Part shown: positions 1 to 9,511 of the stretch, piece after piece
Layout: the number at the start of each line of letters is the position of its first letter
Numbering within the stretch: position 1 is the stretch's first letter
Assembly (NCBI GenBank): GCA_963700775.1
Contig: CAVOYU010000005.1
Location: 124,001 to 188,000, forward strand
From: Thermohalobaculum sp963700775
Lineage (GTDB): Bacteria; Pseudomonadota; Alphaproteobacteria; Rhodobacterales; Rhodobacteraceae
Direction: 5' to 3'
DNA: 64,000 nt
Position numbers and translations under genes: made by a program
Notes under the pieces: model-generated
The model's database searches: none
The model's input: the letters and a program-made list of their open reading frames with translations, nothing else
What the model was told of the DNA's origin: nothing

Positions 1-340
1 AGAAGTCGACCTCGACCACCCGCACGTCCCGGTTCTCGCGCTCGTTCGAGGTGAATCGCACCGGCGTCAGCCCGGCCGCGCCGACCCGGCCTTCCGTCGA
101 TACCGTCATCTCGGTGTCCGACAACAACCCCGCGATTCCGGTGGTGCGGAACTCGGCTCCGGCCCGGTAGGCCTCGGCTCCGAAATCCGCCGAGACGGTC
201 ATCTCGCCGGCCCTGAGGCCGCCGAAGAAGAAGTCGTAGGTCGCCGTCATGCCCGGCACGACCGGGGCGCCCGCCCCGAACGAAGCCGGCGCAAGCAGGA
301 CTGACAGGACAAGTGCCCCCGCAGCAATCTTCGATCTCAT
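1..340 (-). CDS. DUF3108 family secreted protein (C-terminus outside window)
   Basis: Only about the first 113 residues are visible because the frame runs off the left edge. The start at 340 is the Met in front of a basic n-region and a hydrophobic, Ala-rich stretch (residues about 4-24), a Sec signal peptide. The mature N-terminus (TATYDFFFGGLRAGEMT) has the look of the DUF3108 envelope family, whose function is unknown. It reads in the same direction as the phosphonate-type ABC operon and starts 130 bp beyond its last stop, so it may or may not share that transcript. The family call rests on the N-terminal pattern only. Confidence 0.6.
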   Translation of the reverse strand, partial: MRSKIAAGALVLSVLLAPASFGAGAPVVPGMTATYDFFFGGLRAGEMTVSADFGAEAYRAGAEFRTTGIAGLLSDTEMTVSTEGRVGAAGLTPVRFTSNERENRDVRVVEVDF

Positions 341-470
341 CTGGCTCTCCACTGCCCGGATGGCCGTCTTTTTTACCGAGTTTAGTACAAACCGGCCGGC
401 AAGACTATTACGTGCGTGTCCCCGCCTTCCGTCACCGGCGCCGGATGGCAAGCGCCGGCCTCCCTGCCAC

Positions 471-2485
471 CTAGCGCATCCGCCAGGCCTGGGTGCGGCG
501 CAACACCCCGTGCGACAGCGCGATGTGCACCAGCCGGGCCGCGGCGTTGGTGTAGAAGATCATCATTCCCATGGCCGCGGCCGGGGCGATGTCGCCGGCG
601 TCGTCCATGTTCAGCACCGCCACCGAGGCCAGCGCCGTCTTCGGCGAATACAGGAACACCACCGCCGAGACCGTGGTCATGGCGTTGACGAACAGATAGA
701 TCGAGATGTCCAGCATCGCCGGCAGGCAGACCGGCACGGTGACCCGGGCGAAGAGCCGGTAGAAGGGCTGCTTCAGCGAGGCGGCCACCGACTCGAACTC
801 GCGGTCCATCTGCTTGAGCGCGGTCATCGCCGTCAGGTGCGACACGGTGTAGAAATGCGTGACCGTGCAGATCACCAGGATCGCCATGGTCCCGTAGATG
901 AAGTTCAGCGGGTTGGCCGGGTCGTTGAAGAAGAAGATGTAGGCGAGCCCCAGCACCATGCCCGGGATCGCCATCGGCATCATCGCCAGCAGCTGGAACA
1001 CGCCCGTCCGGCGCCGAATCCGCGGGTCTTCTCGACCATGTAGGCGCCGGTGAAGACCACGGCCGTGCCGATGACGGCGGTCAGCAGCGCCATCTGGATC
1101 GAGTTGTAGTAGGAATCCCAACCACCGCCGTCCATCAGGTCGAAGGCGTAGTTCTTCAGGCTGAGGCTGAGGTCGTAGGGCCAGAACTTGATCAGCGCCG
1201 CGTACTGGCAGACCGCCAGCAGCCCGACGATGAACACCGCCACCAGCGCGCAGTAGCCGAGGCAGATCAGGTCGAACCGCCGGTCCGGCTTCGGCTCGTA
1301 GGGCACCGAGCGCGCCGAGAGCAGCGCCACCTGCTTCTGCTGCACGATCCGGTCGACCGCGAAGGCGATCACCGCCGGGATCAGCAGCACCACCGAGACC
1401 ACCGCGCCCATCTCGAAGTTCTGCTGGCCGATCACCTGCTTGTAGATGTCGACCGCCAGCACGTTGTACTGCCCGCCGATCACCTTCGGCAGGCCGAAAT
1501 CGGTGATCACCAGGTTGAACACAACGAAGGCCGCCGAGATCAGACCGTAGCGGGCGCCGGGGATGGTGACGGTCCAGAAGGTCTTCCACGCGCTCGCCTT
1601 CAGCGACACTGCCGCCTCGTAGAGCCGGGCGTCGGCGATGGACAGCGCCGTCGAGATGATGATCAGCGCGTGCGGGAAGGTGAAGAAGACCGAGCCGATC
1701 ACGATGCCGATCGGTCCGTAGATCGACTCCCCAAGCAGCAATGCCTTCATCATCCCCTGGTTGCCGAAGAGATAGACCAGCGCGATGCCAGGCAGCAGCG
1801 AGGGCACCAGGATCGGCGCCATGGCGACCAGCCGGAACAGGCCCTTGAAGGGCATGCAGCTCCGGTTCAGCGCGTAGGCGAAGCCGAAGGCCAACGCGAC
1901 CGTGATCACCGTGCTGACCAGCGAGATCACCAGCGAGTTCTCGATCGAGCGGAACAGCGCGGGCGTCGAGAAATAGGTTGTGTAGTTGTCGAGCCCGCGC
2001 GCGACCACCGGGCGCAGCATCACTCTCCGGAAGTCGTTCGAGCTGAACTCCATCCATTCGGTCCCGCTGTGCCGCTCCGATCCCGCCAGCCAGACCGTAT
2101 CGGCCGTGGTGCCGCGGATCCGGTACCTCACCGGGCTTCGGAAGCTGAAATCGGGGAAGAAGCTCGTCGCCGGCAGCCGTCCGTCCGCATTGGTGGCCAG
2201 GTCGGTGGGCGGCACCGCGCCGGTCTGCTCGTTCAGCGCCAGCGCGGTGACTGGCGGCGCCGCGAAGTTGCCGGCCTCGTCGCTCACCTGGAACTCGTAG
2301 CGCGCGAGGTCGAAGCTGTAGGTCGAGAACGACTTCGACAGCATGGCCCAGAGCGGCAGTGCCAGCGCGACAACCAGATAGGCCGCGATCACCACCATGT
2401 AGCCGCGCATCAGGATGTCGTCGCGGCCGAGCCTCGGCCGCAGCGCCCGCCCGGCGGGCATCGTCGGCTCAGCCGCGGCGGTCAT
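471..2485 (-). CDS. phnU2: 2-aminoethylphosphonate-type ABC transporter, two-domain permease (frameshifted)
   Basis: Inner-membrane permease with two tandem binding-protein-dependent transport domains, as in the PhnU2 family (about 550-570 residues). After one N-terminal membrane segment comes a periplasmic loop of roughly 110 residues, then multi-pass helices with the first cytoplasmic EAA-type loop (EAAVSLKASAW) and, in the second half, its counterpart (ESVAASLKQPFYRL). The frame breaks within about 1001-1012: the upstream frame stops soon after EKTRGFGAG while the neighbouring frame continues as TGVFQLLAMMPMAIPG to the stop at 471, so one base is probably missing next to a GGG run. The start at 2485 overlaps the ATPase stop by 17 bp, which implies translational coupling. 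Functional unless the shift is real. Confidence 0.8.
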
Positions 2486-3600
2486 CGCTGCCTTCCTCCG
2501 CAAAAGCCAGCAGCCGTGCGGGCGGAAGCTCCAAGGTCATCGCAATGCCCTCGGCCAGCGACAGCCGACGCACCGCGTTGATCGAGAAATCCGCCACCAG
2601 CCCGTCGGTGCCGAGCCCGGTCCCGCCCAGACGCGCCCGCCAGAACGAGCCGAGGAACTCCATCTCGTCCAGGCTGGCGTCGATCACGTTCCGTCCCTCG
2701 CCGTCCGGGCGGCGGTAGCCTGCCTCGTGCGGGATCACGTCCTCGGGCCTGATCACCGCGGTTACCGGCATGCCCGCCGCGATACCGTGGGCGACGCTGT
2801 CGAGCGTCCGCTCGCCGACGGTCAGCCGGGACGGCCCCTCGGCCCGGGCCGCGAGCTTGTTGGTCTCGCCGATGAAATCGGCGACGAACAGCGTCTTCGG
2901 CTCACGGTAGATCTCGGTGGGGCTGCCGACCTGCTCGATCACCCCGTGGTTCATCACCACGATGCGGTCGGCCATGCTCAGCGCCTCCTCCTGGTCGTGG
3001 GTGACCATGATGGTGGTGACGCCCAACTTGCGCTGCAGTTCCTTGACCTCGTGGCGCAGATGCACCCGGACCTTGGCATCGAGCGCCGAGAGCGGCTCGT
3101 CGAGCAGCAGGAGCCCCGGCGAGGTGGCGATGGCGCGGGCGAGCGCGATCCGCTGCTGCTGTCCGCCGGAGAGCTGGGCCGGGTATTTCCGCCCCTGGTC
3201 GGGCAGGCCGACCAGCTCCAGCAGCTCCGTCACCCGCGCGGACGATCTCGGCCCGCGAGCGGCCGGCGTTCTCCAGCCCGAAGGCGATGTTCTTCTCGAC
3301 GGTCAGGTTCGGGAACAGGGCGTAGGACTGGAACACGATGCCGAAGTCGCGCTCGGTGACCGGCAGGGCCGAGATGTCGCGCCCGGCCTGCTCGACCGTG
3401 CCGCGGGTCTGGAGGTCGAGCCCGGCGATGGCGCGCAGAAGCGTGGTCTTGCCGCAGCCCGAGGGGCCGAGGAAGCAGACGAACTCGCCCTCGTTGACAT
3501 CGAGCGACACGTCCCGCAGGGCGTGGAAGCTGCCGAAGGCCTTCCACAGATTGCGGATCCTGAGGAACACCGTGGGCTCGCTGGTCGCACTTGCGCTCAT
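2469..3600 (-). CDS. phnT2: 2-aminoethylphosphonate-type ABC transporter, ATP-binding protein (frameshifted)
   Basis: ATPase subunit energising the phosphonate-type importer. Walker A (GPSGCGKTT), Q-loop (VFQSYALFP), signature (LSGGQQQR), Walker B (LLLLDEP) and the switch His (THDQEEA) are all present, followed by a C-terminal TOBE-like regulatory domain. The start at 3600 has a GGAGG eight bases upstream; a longer frame to 3675 lacks this. The frame breaks around 3233-3240, in the context AEIVRA/TELLELVGL, where a CG unit appears to be missing from a GC-dinucleotide run. The gene lies between the binding-protein gene and the permease, the usual S-T-U order. The iron/thiamine importer ATPases are close relatives, so the substrate comes from the binding protein and permease type. 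Confidence 0.82.
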
Positions 3601-3681
3601 CGACCGGCCCTCCGCTTTCCGCGCCGGCGAACTGGCGACGCCGTGCTCACGCATGATATCTTTCCGGCGCTGCATGTGAAG

Positions 3682-3708
3682 CCGGGCGCCGCAGCAGGCG
3701 GCGCCCGG
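3682..3708 (-). terminator. Stem-loop between phnS2 and phnT2
   Basis: A perfect 11-bp inverted repeat (arms 3682-3692 and 3698-3708, loop of 5) sits in the 131-bp gap after the binding-protein gene. No T-run follows on the minus strand, so it is more likely an attenuating or RNA-stabilising hairpin that keeps binding-protein mRNA in excess over ATPase and permease mRNA, a common arrangement in such operons. Confidence 0.5.
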
Positions 3709-3731
3709 AAATTCGTGCGGTCAGTCCGGCG

Positions 3732-4754
3732 TCAGCTCTTCGGCTCGGACTTCGAATCGTAGCGCTTCTGCCACTCCTCGAGGATGGCCTTGCGGTTGTT
3801 GGCCGCCCACTCGAAGTCGTTGTCGATCATCTTCTCGATCAGCCTCTCCGGGAAGTGCTGCACCGGCTTGGCGACGCCCGGCATGGCGACGACCGCGTAG
3901 CCGTTGTTGTACATCTCGTTCGCCGTCTCGGTGATCGACCAGTCGAGCAGCGTCTGCGCCGCCTCGAGCTTCTGGGTGCCGGCGATGATGGCCGACGCCT
4001 CCATGTCCCAGCCGACGCCCTCGGAGGGCACGATGATGTCGATGGGCGCGCCGGCGGCCTTCTCCTTGGCGCCGCGGAAGGCGAAGGAGACGCCGATCGG
4101 GATCTCGCCCGCGCCGGCCATCTTGCAGGGCTTCGAGCCGGAATGGGTGTAGCGCGCGATGTTCTCGTGCAGCGCGTCCATGTAGGCCCAGCCGTCAGCC
4201 TCACCGAACATCTGCAGCCAGCTCGACACGTCGAGGAAGCCGGTCCCCGAGGAATTCGGGTTCGGCATGATGACATGGCCCTTGTAGACCGGGTTGGTCA
4301 GGTCCTTCCACGAGGTCGGCACCGGCAGGCCCAGCTTGCCCGCCTCGACCGTGTTGAAGCAGATCGCCGCGACCCAGGCGTCCATGCCGACCCAGGCCGG
4401 GGGGCTGCTCTTGTCGACGAATTTCGGGTCGAGCGCCTCGACGCCCTTCGGCGCATAGGGTTCGAGCATCCCTTCGGTCTTCAGGAGCAGCAGCGAGGTC
4501 GCGGCCAGGCCCCAGACCACATCGGCCTGAGGGTTGTTCTTCTCGGCCAGAAGCTTGGCGGTGATGATGCCGGTCGAGTCGCGGACCCAGTTGATGGTGA
4601 TGTCCGGGTGATCCTTGTTGAAGGTCTCGGCGTAACGCTTGAGATCCTCGGCCTCGACGGCGGTGTAGACGGTCAACTCGGTCTGCGAGAGCGCGTTCGA
4701 GGCCAGCAGGATGCCGGCGGCGACGGCGGACCAGAAGCTGGTACGGACTTTCAT
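3732..4754 (-). CDS. phnS2: 2-aminoethylphosphonate-type ABC transporter, periplasmic binding protein
   Basis: Periplasmic solute-binding protein of 340 residues. A signal peptide covers about residues 1-23, and the mature chain starts near QTELTVYTAVEAEDL, the typical first strand of this family. The run of conserved segments (PQADVVWGLAATS, WVGMDAWVAAICFN, MPNPNSSGTGFLDV) fits the putative 2-aminoethylphosphonate group PhnS2 rather than ferric-binding AfuA/FutA, although both share the fold. It is the first gene of an S-T-U operon. No phosphonate-degrading genes (phnW, phnX, phnY) lie nearby, so phosphonate as the substrate is inferred from family membership. Confidence 0.82.
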   Translation of the reverse strand: MKVRTSFWSAVAAGILLASNALSQTELTVYTAVEAEDLKRYAETFNKDHPDITINWVRDSTGIITAKLLAEKNNPQADVVWGLAATSLLLLKTEGMLEPYAPKGVEALDPKFVDKSSPPAWVGMDAWVAAICFNTVEAGKLGLPVPTSWKDLTNPVYKGHVIMPNPNSSGTGFLDVSSWLQMFGEADGWAYMDALHENIARYTHSGSKPCKMAGAGEIPIGVSFAFRGAKEKAAGAPIDIIVPSEGVGWDMEASAIIAGTQKLEAAQTLLDWSITETANEMYNNGYAVVAMPGVAKPVQHFPERLIEKMIDNDFEWAANNRKAILEEWQKRYDSKSEPKS

Positions 4755-4833
4755 GGTGGACGGAACCTCCCTGTTCTCATGTCCTGGCGCCCGCTTGGCC
4801 GCGGACGCGGCGCAATGCTGCGCGGAAACAGTT

Positions 4834-4859
4834 CATAAGTAAAATGTTTTGCACTTATG
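4834..4859. promoter_or_regulatory. Inverted repeat upstream of phnS2, possible operator
   Basis: Perfect 7-bp inverted repeat (cataagt / acttatg) separated by a 12-base A/T-rich spacer, 80-105 bp before the phnS2 start. It is the most A/T-rich patch in this intergenic region and could be a promoter/operator. No regulator gene is adjacent. Confidence 0.35.
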
Positions 4860-4969
4860 TGACAGGTCGATCTAGTCGATAGGTTCACCGCCCTGCATCG
4901 CGGCGGAACGGTCTTTCCGTGGAGGAATCTCCGGAGGCCGGGTCCCCGCAGACCCCTGAGGAGCACATG

Positions 4970-4995
4970 GAAAGCGGCCCCGGAGGGCCGCTTTC
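4970..4995 (-). terminator. Hairpin terminator after the molybdenum hydroxylase remnant
   Basis: Perfect 10-bp stem (gaaagcggcc / ggccgctttc, loop of 6) 28 bp beyond the stop at 5023. The A- and T-rich stem ends give it an intrinsic-terminator look, separating the remnant from the phn operon. Confidence 0.6.
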
Positions 4996-5022
4996 ATTCT
5001 TGCTGCACGCAAGGCCGGCCGC

Positions 5023-5849
5023 TCAGCCCAGCTGGTCACCGATCGGCAGGTTGCGGATGCGCGTGCCCGTGGCGTTGAAGATCGCGTTGGTCAGCGCCGG
5101 GATGAAGGGCGGCACACCCGGTTCGCCCACCCCCGTCGCATGGACCGCGAACGGGTGCGGTACGATGTGGGTATGCACCACCTCCGGGAAATTGTGGGCG
5201 CGCACCTGCTCGTAGTCGTGGAAGTTGCTCTCCTGGACCTCGCCGTCGGCGAAGCTGATCCCGGAATGCATCGCCACGGTCATGCCGAAGACGCAGGCAC
5301 CCTGCATCTGCGAGCGCACCCGCTCGGGGTTGGCGATGTAGCCAGCATCCACGGCGACGTGGACCTCGGGCACCCGCACGACCCCGCCGTCGACCTTCAC
5401 CCGCACCACCATCGCGATGTAGGAGACGAAGCTGCGATGGGCGGCGATGCCCATCCCCTCGCCGGCCGGCGGCGCCTTGCCCCAGCCCGCCTTCTCGGCG
5501 GCGAGCATGGCCACGTTGCTGAGCCGCCGGTATCGAACGGGAACTCGAACGGGAACTCGTCATAGGGCTCGTACTGGTTCCAGAACGGTCCGGGCAGGCC
5601 GGAGGCCGCCGCATCGAGGATCCGTGCCGGGCCGATCATCTCCAGCAGGAAGTCCTTCTGGTCCCGCCCGAGCTCGGCGGCGAGTTCGGCGGTCGCCGAC
5701 TGGACTGCGAAGCAGCGGGGGATGTTCGAGACCGACCGGTACCAGCCGACGCGGGTATGGGCGTGGGCCTTGCACTGCTCGGCGCTGATGTTCGGCAGGT
5801 CGTAGGGCAGGGTCTCGAGCCCCATGCCGATCTCGATCTCGTGCTGCAC
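5023..5849 (-). pseudogene. C-terminal remnant of a molybdopterin-binding hydroxylase large subunit (IorB-like)
   Basis: About 275 residues resembling only the last third of isoquinoline 1-oxidoreductase / aldehyde dehydrogenase large subunits, which are normally above 700 residues. Recognisable pieces are VGWYRSVSNIPRCFAVQS, AAEKAGWGKAPPAGEGMGIA and the C-terminal GVGEPGVPPFIPALTNA containing the catalytic Glu of the family. Everything upstream of GMGLETLPYDLPN is missing: the frame starts right after the stop of the neighbouring ABC ATPase gene, leaving no room for the N-terminal two thirds. There is also a frame break around 5523-5530, consistent with one C lost from a CCGG context. No small [2Fe-2S] subunit gene is nearby. 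Probably a dead remnant left by a deletion or rearrangement. Confidence 0.75.
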
Positions 5850-5876
5850 GCCTGCGCGAAGGCGCAGCCGGCGCGC

Positions 5877-6611
5877 TCAGTTCCGTGTGTCGCTGACGAT
5901 CCGGCCGTCGACCAGATGGACCCGCCGGTCCATGCGCTCGGCCATGTCGATGTCGTGGGTGACGGCGACGACGCTCTTGCCGTCCTCGCCGGCGATCCTC
6001 TGCAGGATCTCGAAGACCTGCTCCGAGGAGCGCGAGTCGAGCGATCCGGTCGGCTCGTCGGCCAGGATCAGCGGCGGGTCATTGGCGAGGGCCCGCGCGA
6101 CCGCCACCCGCTGGCGCTGGCCGCCGGAGAGCTGGTCGGGGCGCTTCGCCATATGGTCGGCGAGGCCGAGGGACTCGAGGATCGCCGCCGCGCGCGCCTC
6201 CATCTCGGCCGGCGGCCAGCGGCGCAGGCGGCGCATCGGGATCATCACGTTGCCGATCACCGTGAACTCGGGCAGCAGGAAGTGGAACTGGAACACGAAG
6301 CCGATGCCGGAAAGCCGGATCGCCGCCTTGGCGTCCTTGTCGAGCTCGTGGGTCGGCCGGCCCTCGAACAGGATCTCGCCGGCGGTCGGAGCGTCGAGCA
6401 GGCCAAGCAGATACAGCAGGGACGACTTGCCCGAGCCCGAGGGGCCGGTGATCGACACCAGCTCGCCCCGGCCGATGGCGAGATCGATCTCCTCGACCAG
6501 CGTCACCGGCACGGTCTCGGGCAGGATGCGGGTTGCACCGCGAGCCTCGACCAGCGGCGGGCCGGAATCGGTGGTGGACTTCCGCGCGGCGATCGCCCCG
6601 GGCGCACTCAT
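5877..6611 (-). CDS. ABC transporter ATP-binding protein, MacB/LolD type
   Basis: ATPase of 244 residues for a type VII (MacB/Lol-like) ABC system. Walker A GPSGSGKSS (about residue 56), signature LSGGQRQR, and the Walker B/D-loop ADEPTGSLDS typical of the LolD/MacB branch are all seen. Its start overlaps the stop of the FtsX-like permease by a few bases, and a periplasmic adaptor lies just upstream, so the three form one operon (adaptor-permease-ATPase). This arrangement is typical of tripartite efflux or envelope-stress export rather than lipoprotein sorting. Substrate not predictable. Confidence 0.88.
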   Translation of the reverse strand: MSAPGAIAARKSTTDSGPPLVEARGATRILPETVPVTLVEEIDLAIGRGELVSITGPSGSGKSSLLYLLGLLDAPTAGEILFEGRPTHELDKDAKAAIRLSGIGFVFQFHFLLPEFTVIGNVMIPMRRLRRWPPAEMEARAAAILESLGLADHMAKRPDQLSGGQRQRVAVARALANDPPLILADEPTGSLDSRSSEQVFEILQRIAGEDGKSVVAVTHDIDMAERMDRRVHLVDGRIVSDTRN

Positions 6612-7846
6612 GTCGCCCCCCGGATGATGTCGACCGGATTGCCGCGCGAAGCCTTGCGGGCGGGCAGGAAGCCGGCGATCCCGGCCGAGCCGATGGCGAG
6701 GCCGGAGGCGATGACGTAGTGGATCCAGTTGAAGGTCACCGGCAGGTGGGTGACCTCGGTCTGTTGCGCGATGTTGAACTCGATGCTTCCGAGGACGGTC
6801 GTCAGCCCATAGCCCAGCGCCGCGCCGAGCAGGCTGCCGCTCAGTCCCATCAGCGCCCCCTCGGCCAGGAAGATCACCCGCACGTCGCCCTCGCGGAAGC
6901 CGAGCGACTTCAGGATGGCGATGTCCCGGGCCTTCTCGTGGGTGATGATCGAGACGATGTTGAAGATGCCGAAACCGGCGACAACCAGGATCGCGGCGAC
7001 CACCGTGTACATGATCACGTTGCGGATCTGGAACGCCTCGAGCAGGTCCTCGTTCGCCTCCTGCCAGGAGACCGACTTGTATCCCAGCATCTCCTCGGTG
7101 CGGGCCGCGATCAACCGGGCCGAATCCGGGTTCCGGAGCCTGATCCGGATGTCGTTGACCGCGTTCTGTCGCGCCGCCAGCACCTGCGCCGACTTCAGCC
7201 GCACATAGACCAGCGACTCGTCGCTGGCGACGATGCCGGTGTGGAACAGACCCACCACCTTGAACTGGCGGGCGACGCCGGTCGCGGTGGTCAGCCGGAT
7301 GCTGTCGCCGATCTCGGCCGAAAGGCGCCTCGCCAGCCGGTCGCCGATCACCACCGAGAATCCGGCGGCGTCCAGTTCCTCGAACCGTCCGGCGACCATG
7401 TCCTCGCCGATCTGCGAGACCTGCACCGCGTCGGCCGGCTCGATCCCCATGATCTGCACCCCGCGCTCGGCGCCGCCGTACCGGGCGACCCCCTGCAGCG
7501 CCAGCCCGGCCGAGAGCGCCCCCGGCACCCAGGCCCGGAGCCGGGCGACCGCCGCGGTCGGGTTCAGGATGCCGCGCACGTCGTCCTCGGGCCGCAGCCC
7601 GTGGAATGCCACCGCTTCATACACCCGCTCGGCGGGCTGCACCGGCGGGTTACGCTGCTCGTCGGTCACCTGCACATGGGGCATGGCGTCGATCAGGGTG
7701 CCGACGAACTCGTCCTGGCTGCCCTGCATCAGCGCCGCCATGGCGATGGCGAAGCCGACCCCCAGCGTCACCCCGGCGACGGAGACCAGGGTCTGCCGCC
7801 CGCGGCCCATGATGTGGGTATAGGCGATTTCGAGCAGCAGCCGCAT
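6608..7846 (-). CDS. FtsX-like ABC transporter permease (MacB/LolC-E superfamily)
   Basis: Inner-membrane protein of 412 residues with the four-helix FtsX topology: one membrane helix near residues 18-40, a large periplasmic domain (about 40-265), then three C-terminal helices around 278-305, 325-350 and 372-395. The coupling motif ITHEKARDIAILKSLGF follows the second helix, as in LolC/E and MacB. It lies between its ATPase (overlapping stop) and the adaptor (one-base gap), so the three are co-translated. Works as a mechanotransmitter or export permease; cargo unknown. Confidence 0.88.
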   Translation of the reverse strand: MRLLLEIAYTHIMGRGRQTLVSVAGVTLGVGFAIAMAALMQGSQDEFVGTLIDAMPHVQVTDEQRNPPVQPAERVYEAVAFHGLRPEDDVRGILNPTAAVARLRAWVPGALSAGLALQGVARYGGAERGVQIMGIEPADAVQVSQIGEDMVAGRFEELDAAGFSVVIGDRLARRLSAEIGDSIRLTTATGVARQFKVVGLFHTGIVASDESLVYVRLKSAQVLAARQNAVNDIRIRLRNPDSARLIAARTEEMLGYKSVSWQEANEDLLEAFQIRNVIMYTVVAAILVVAGFGIFNIVSIITHEKARDIAILKSLGFREGDVRVIFLAEGALMGLSGSLLGAALGYGLTTVLGSIEFNIAQQTEVTHLPVTFNWIHYVIASGLAIGSAGIAGFLPARKASRGNPVDIIRGAT

Positions 7847-7847
7847 C

Positions 7848-8843
7848 TCACTTCGCCCGCACCCGGTCGCCGGTCCCGACTCCGTCCACCGCCGGCGCCA
7901 GAACGGTCTCGCCGGCCTCGGCGCCGGAGACGATCTCGATGCGGGCAGTGCCGGCGATGCCGGTCTCGACCTCGCGGATCTCGACCGTACCGTCCGCCCC
8001 CAGCACCTGGAGAGTGCCGCTGGTCAGCGCCTGGGAGGGGGCCAGCACGACCCCTTCGCGCACCTCGATGACGATGTTCACGTCGACCGACATGCCGATG
8101 AAAAGCGGCGTGTCCTCCGGCAGCGCCAGATAGACCCGGTAGGTCTTCAGGACCGGGTCGCCCTTGGGCGTGATCTGGCCAACCGTCGCGGGCAGCTCCC
8201 GGTCCGGGTAGGCGTCGGCCAGGATCAGCGCCTGCTGGCCGGTTGCGACCAGCGGGATGTCCTCCTCGTTGACCTCGGCGATGATCTGCAGCGGCCGCGG
8301 CTGGCCGATCCAGGCCAGCGTCTCGCCGAGCTGCGCCACCTCGCCGACCTCCCCGTCGATCCTCAGCACCTGACCCGCCATCGGCGCCCGGATCTCGAAA
8401 TCGCCGATCTGGCTGCGGATCGCGGCGACCGCGGCGCGCAGGCTCGAGCGCTCGGCGAAGGCCTCCTCGTACTTCTCCCGGGTGCCGACCCGGCGGTCGA
8501 GCAGGCCTTCGGCGCGGATGAATTCCTGTTCGGCGAAGGCGAGGCGGGCCTCGAGCTCGGTCAGCCGGGCGCGAAGCTCGGAATCGTCCAGCCTGAACAG
8601 CAGCGTTCCCTCCGGCACGTCCTGACCCTCGCAGCGGCAGGTCTCGACGATCCGGCCGCGCTGCAGCGTGGTGACCTCGGCCCAGCGTTCGGGCTCGACC
8701 ACACCGGTGGCGTAGACGATCCGCGCCGCGTCGCCGCGGGAGAGCTCGGCGACCGTGACGGGCAGGGGACGCTGCGCATACCACCACCAGCCGCCGGCGG
8801 CCAGCGCGGCGAGGACAGCGATCTGCAGGAGGCGTTTGATCAT
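7848..8843 (-). CDS. Periplasmic adaptor (HlyD/MacA-like membrane-fusion protein)
   Basis: Adaptor of 331 residues. An N-terminal hydrophobic anchor (about 5-22) is followed by the first half of a lipoyl-like domain (GRIVETCRCEGQDVPEGTLL), a short alpha-helical hairpin (about 100-145), the second lipoyl half (IRAPMAGQVLRIDGEVGEV) and beta-barrel segments. The start at 8843 precedes the membrane anchor; a longer open frame to 9182 has no family features. It links the FtsX-like permease to the periplasm and possibly an outer-membrane channel, which is not encoded here. Two Cys in CRCEG at the lipoyl domain are unusual for this family. Confidence 0.82.
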   Translation of the reverse strand: MIKRLLQIAVLAALAAGGWWWYAQRPLPVTVAELSRGDAARIVYATGVVEPERWAEVTTLQRGRIVETCRCEGQDVPEGTLLFRLDDSELRARLTELEARLAFAEQEFIRAEGLLDRRVGTREKYEEAFAERSSLRAAVAAIRSQIGDFEIRAPMAGQVLRIDGEVGEVAQLGETLAWIGQPRPLQIIAEVNEEDIPLVATGQQALILADAYPDRELPATVGQITPKGDPVLKTYRVYLALPEDTPLFIGMSVDVNIVIEVREGVVLAPSQALTSGTLQVLGADGTVEIREVETGIAGTARIEIVSGAEAGETVLAPAVDGVGTGDRVRAK

Positions 8844-9023
8844 GGGTTCTGCCCGGTTGCGCGGCGGGAGGGCCAGACTAGGGGGATTCGCGTGCCTGAG
8901 AATGACACGGATCAAGCGGGCATACCCGTCTTCGCGGTGTCGCGGCTGCCGGAGGCGCCAATTGCGTGTTGCCTGACTTCCCGGGGCCGGCGCAAGCTGT
9001 CGCCGGCGGAGCGGGGGACCGAG

Positions 9024-9506
9024 ATGGCCGGCAGCCATGGCGACCGGTGGCGGAACATGCGGAGGCTGGCGGCAACAGCCCTCGGCGCGGCATTTCCGCG
9101 CCCCGTGCTGTGGCAGGTGGCGGTCTGCCTCGCGGTTCTGGCGGCCGTGGATCTCGGCGTCGCCCTGCTCTGCCCGCGCCACGGCGGCAACTGCCTATAT
9201 GGCCTGTTCACCCTGGTCGCCGGTCCGGTGCTGCTGGCGGGCCTCTGCGGCTCCCGACTGCCACGCGCGGCGGCGCGTCTGGCCGATGGACACGCCGCCC
9301 GGGCCGCCCTGATCGCGGCGGGCGGGCTTGCGGTCCTGGGCCTGACCGCCGCCGGCCATGTGGCCGCGATCCGCCTCGCCAACGGCGCCGATTATGGCGG
9401 CATCCTGGTCCGGCCCCGGCTGCTGTGGGTCGGGTTGGCGCTCGCAGGGGTCTACTACGGGGCGCTGGCCGCGATCGCCATGTGGAGCAGCCCGAGAGGC
9501 CGGTAA
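9024..9506 (+). CDS. Hypothetical four-helix membrane protein
   Basis: 160 residues with four hydrophobic segments (about 27-50, 59-75, 92-114 and 129-150) and a basic N-terminus. The Met at 9024 is preceded at a good distance by a GGGGGA Shine-Dalgarno, so it is preferred over an upstream in-frame Met at 8892. It stands alone on the plus strand between an adaptor gene and a TetR gene that converges on it (5-bp gap between stops). Not recognised as a known family. Confidence 0.55.
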   Translation: MAGSHGDRWRNMRRLAATALGAAFPRPVLWQVAVCLAVLAAVDLGVALLCPRHGGNCLYGLFTLVAGPVLLAGLCGSRLPRAAARLADGHAARAALIAAGGLAVLGLTAAGHVAAIRLANGADYGGILVRPRLLWVGLALAGVYYGALAAIAMWSSPRGR

Positions 9507-9511
9507 CCGTC

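Noticed and set aside
4751..4966. 71-codon minus-strand frame upstream of phnS2
   Set aside because: It covers the promoter-like region, has no ribosome-binding site and no family features.
7768..8787. 339-codon minus-strand frame overlapping the adaptor gene
   Set aside because: Out of frame with the conserved adaptor; Arg/Gly-rich shadow.
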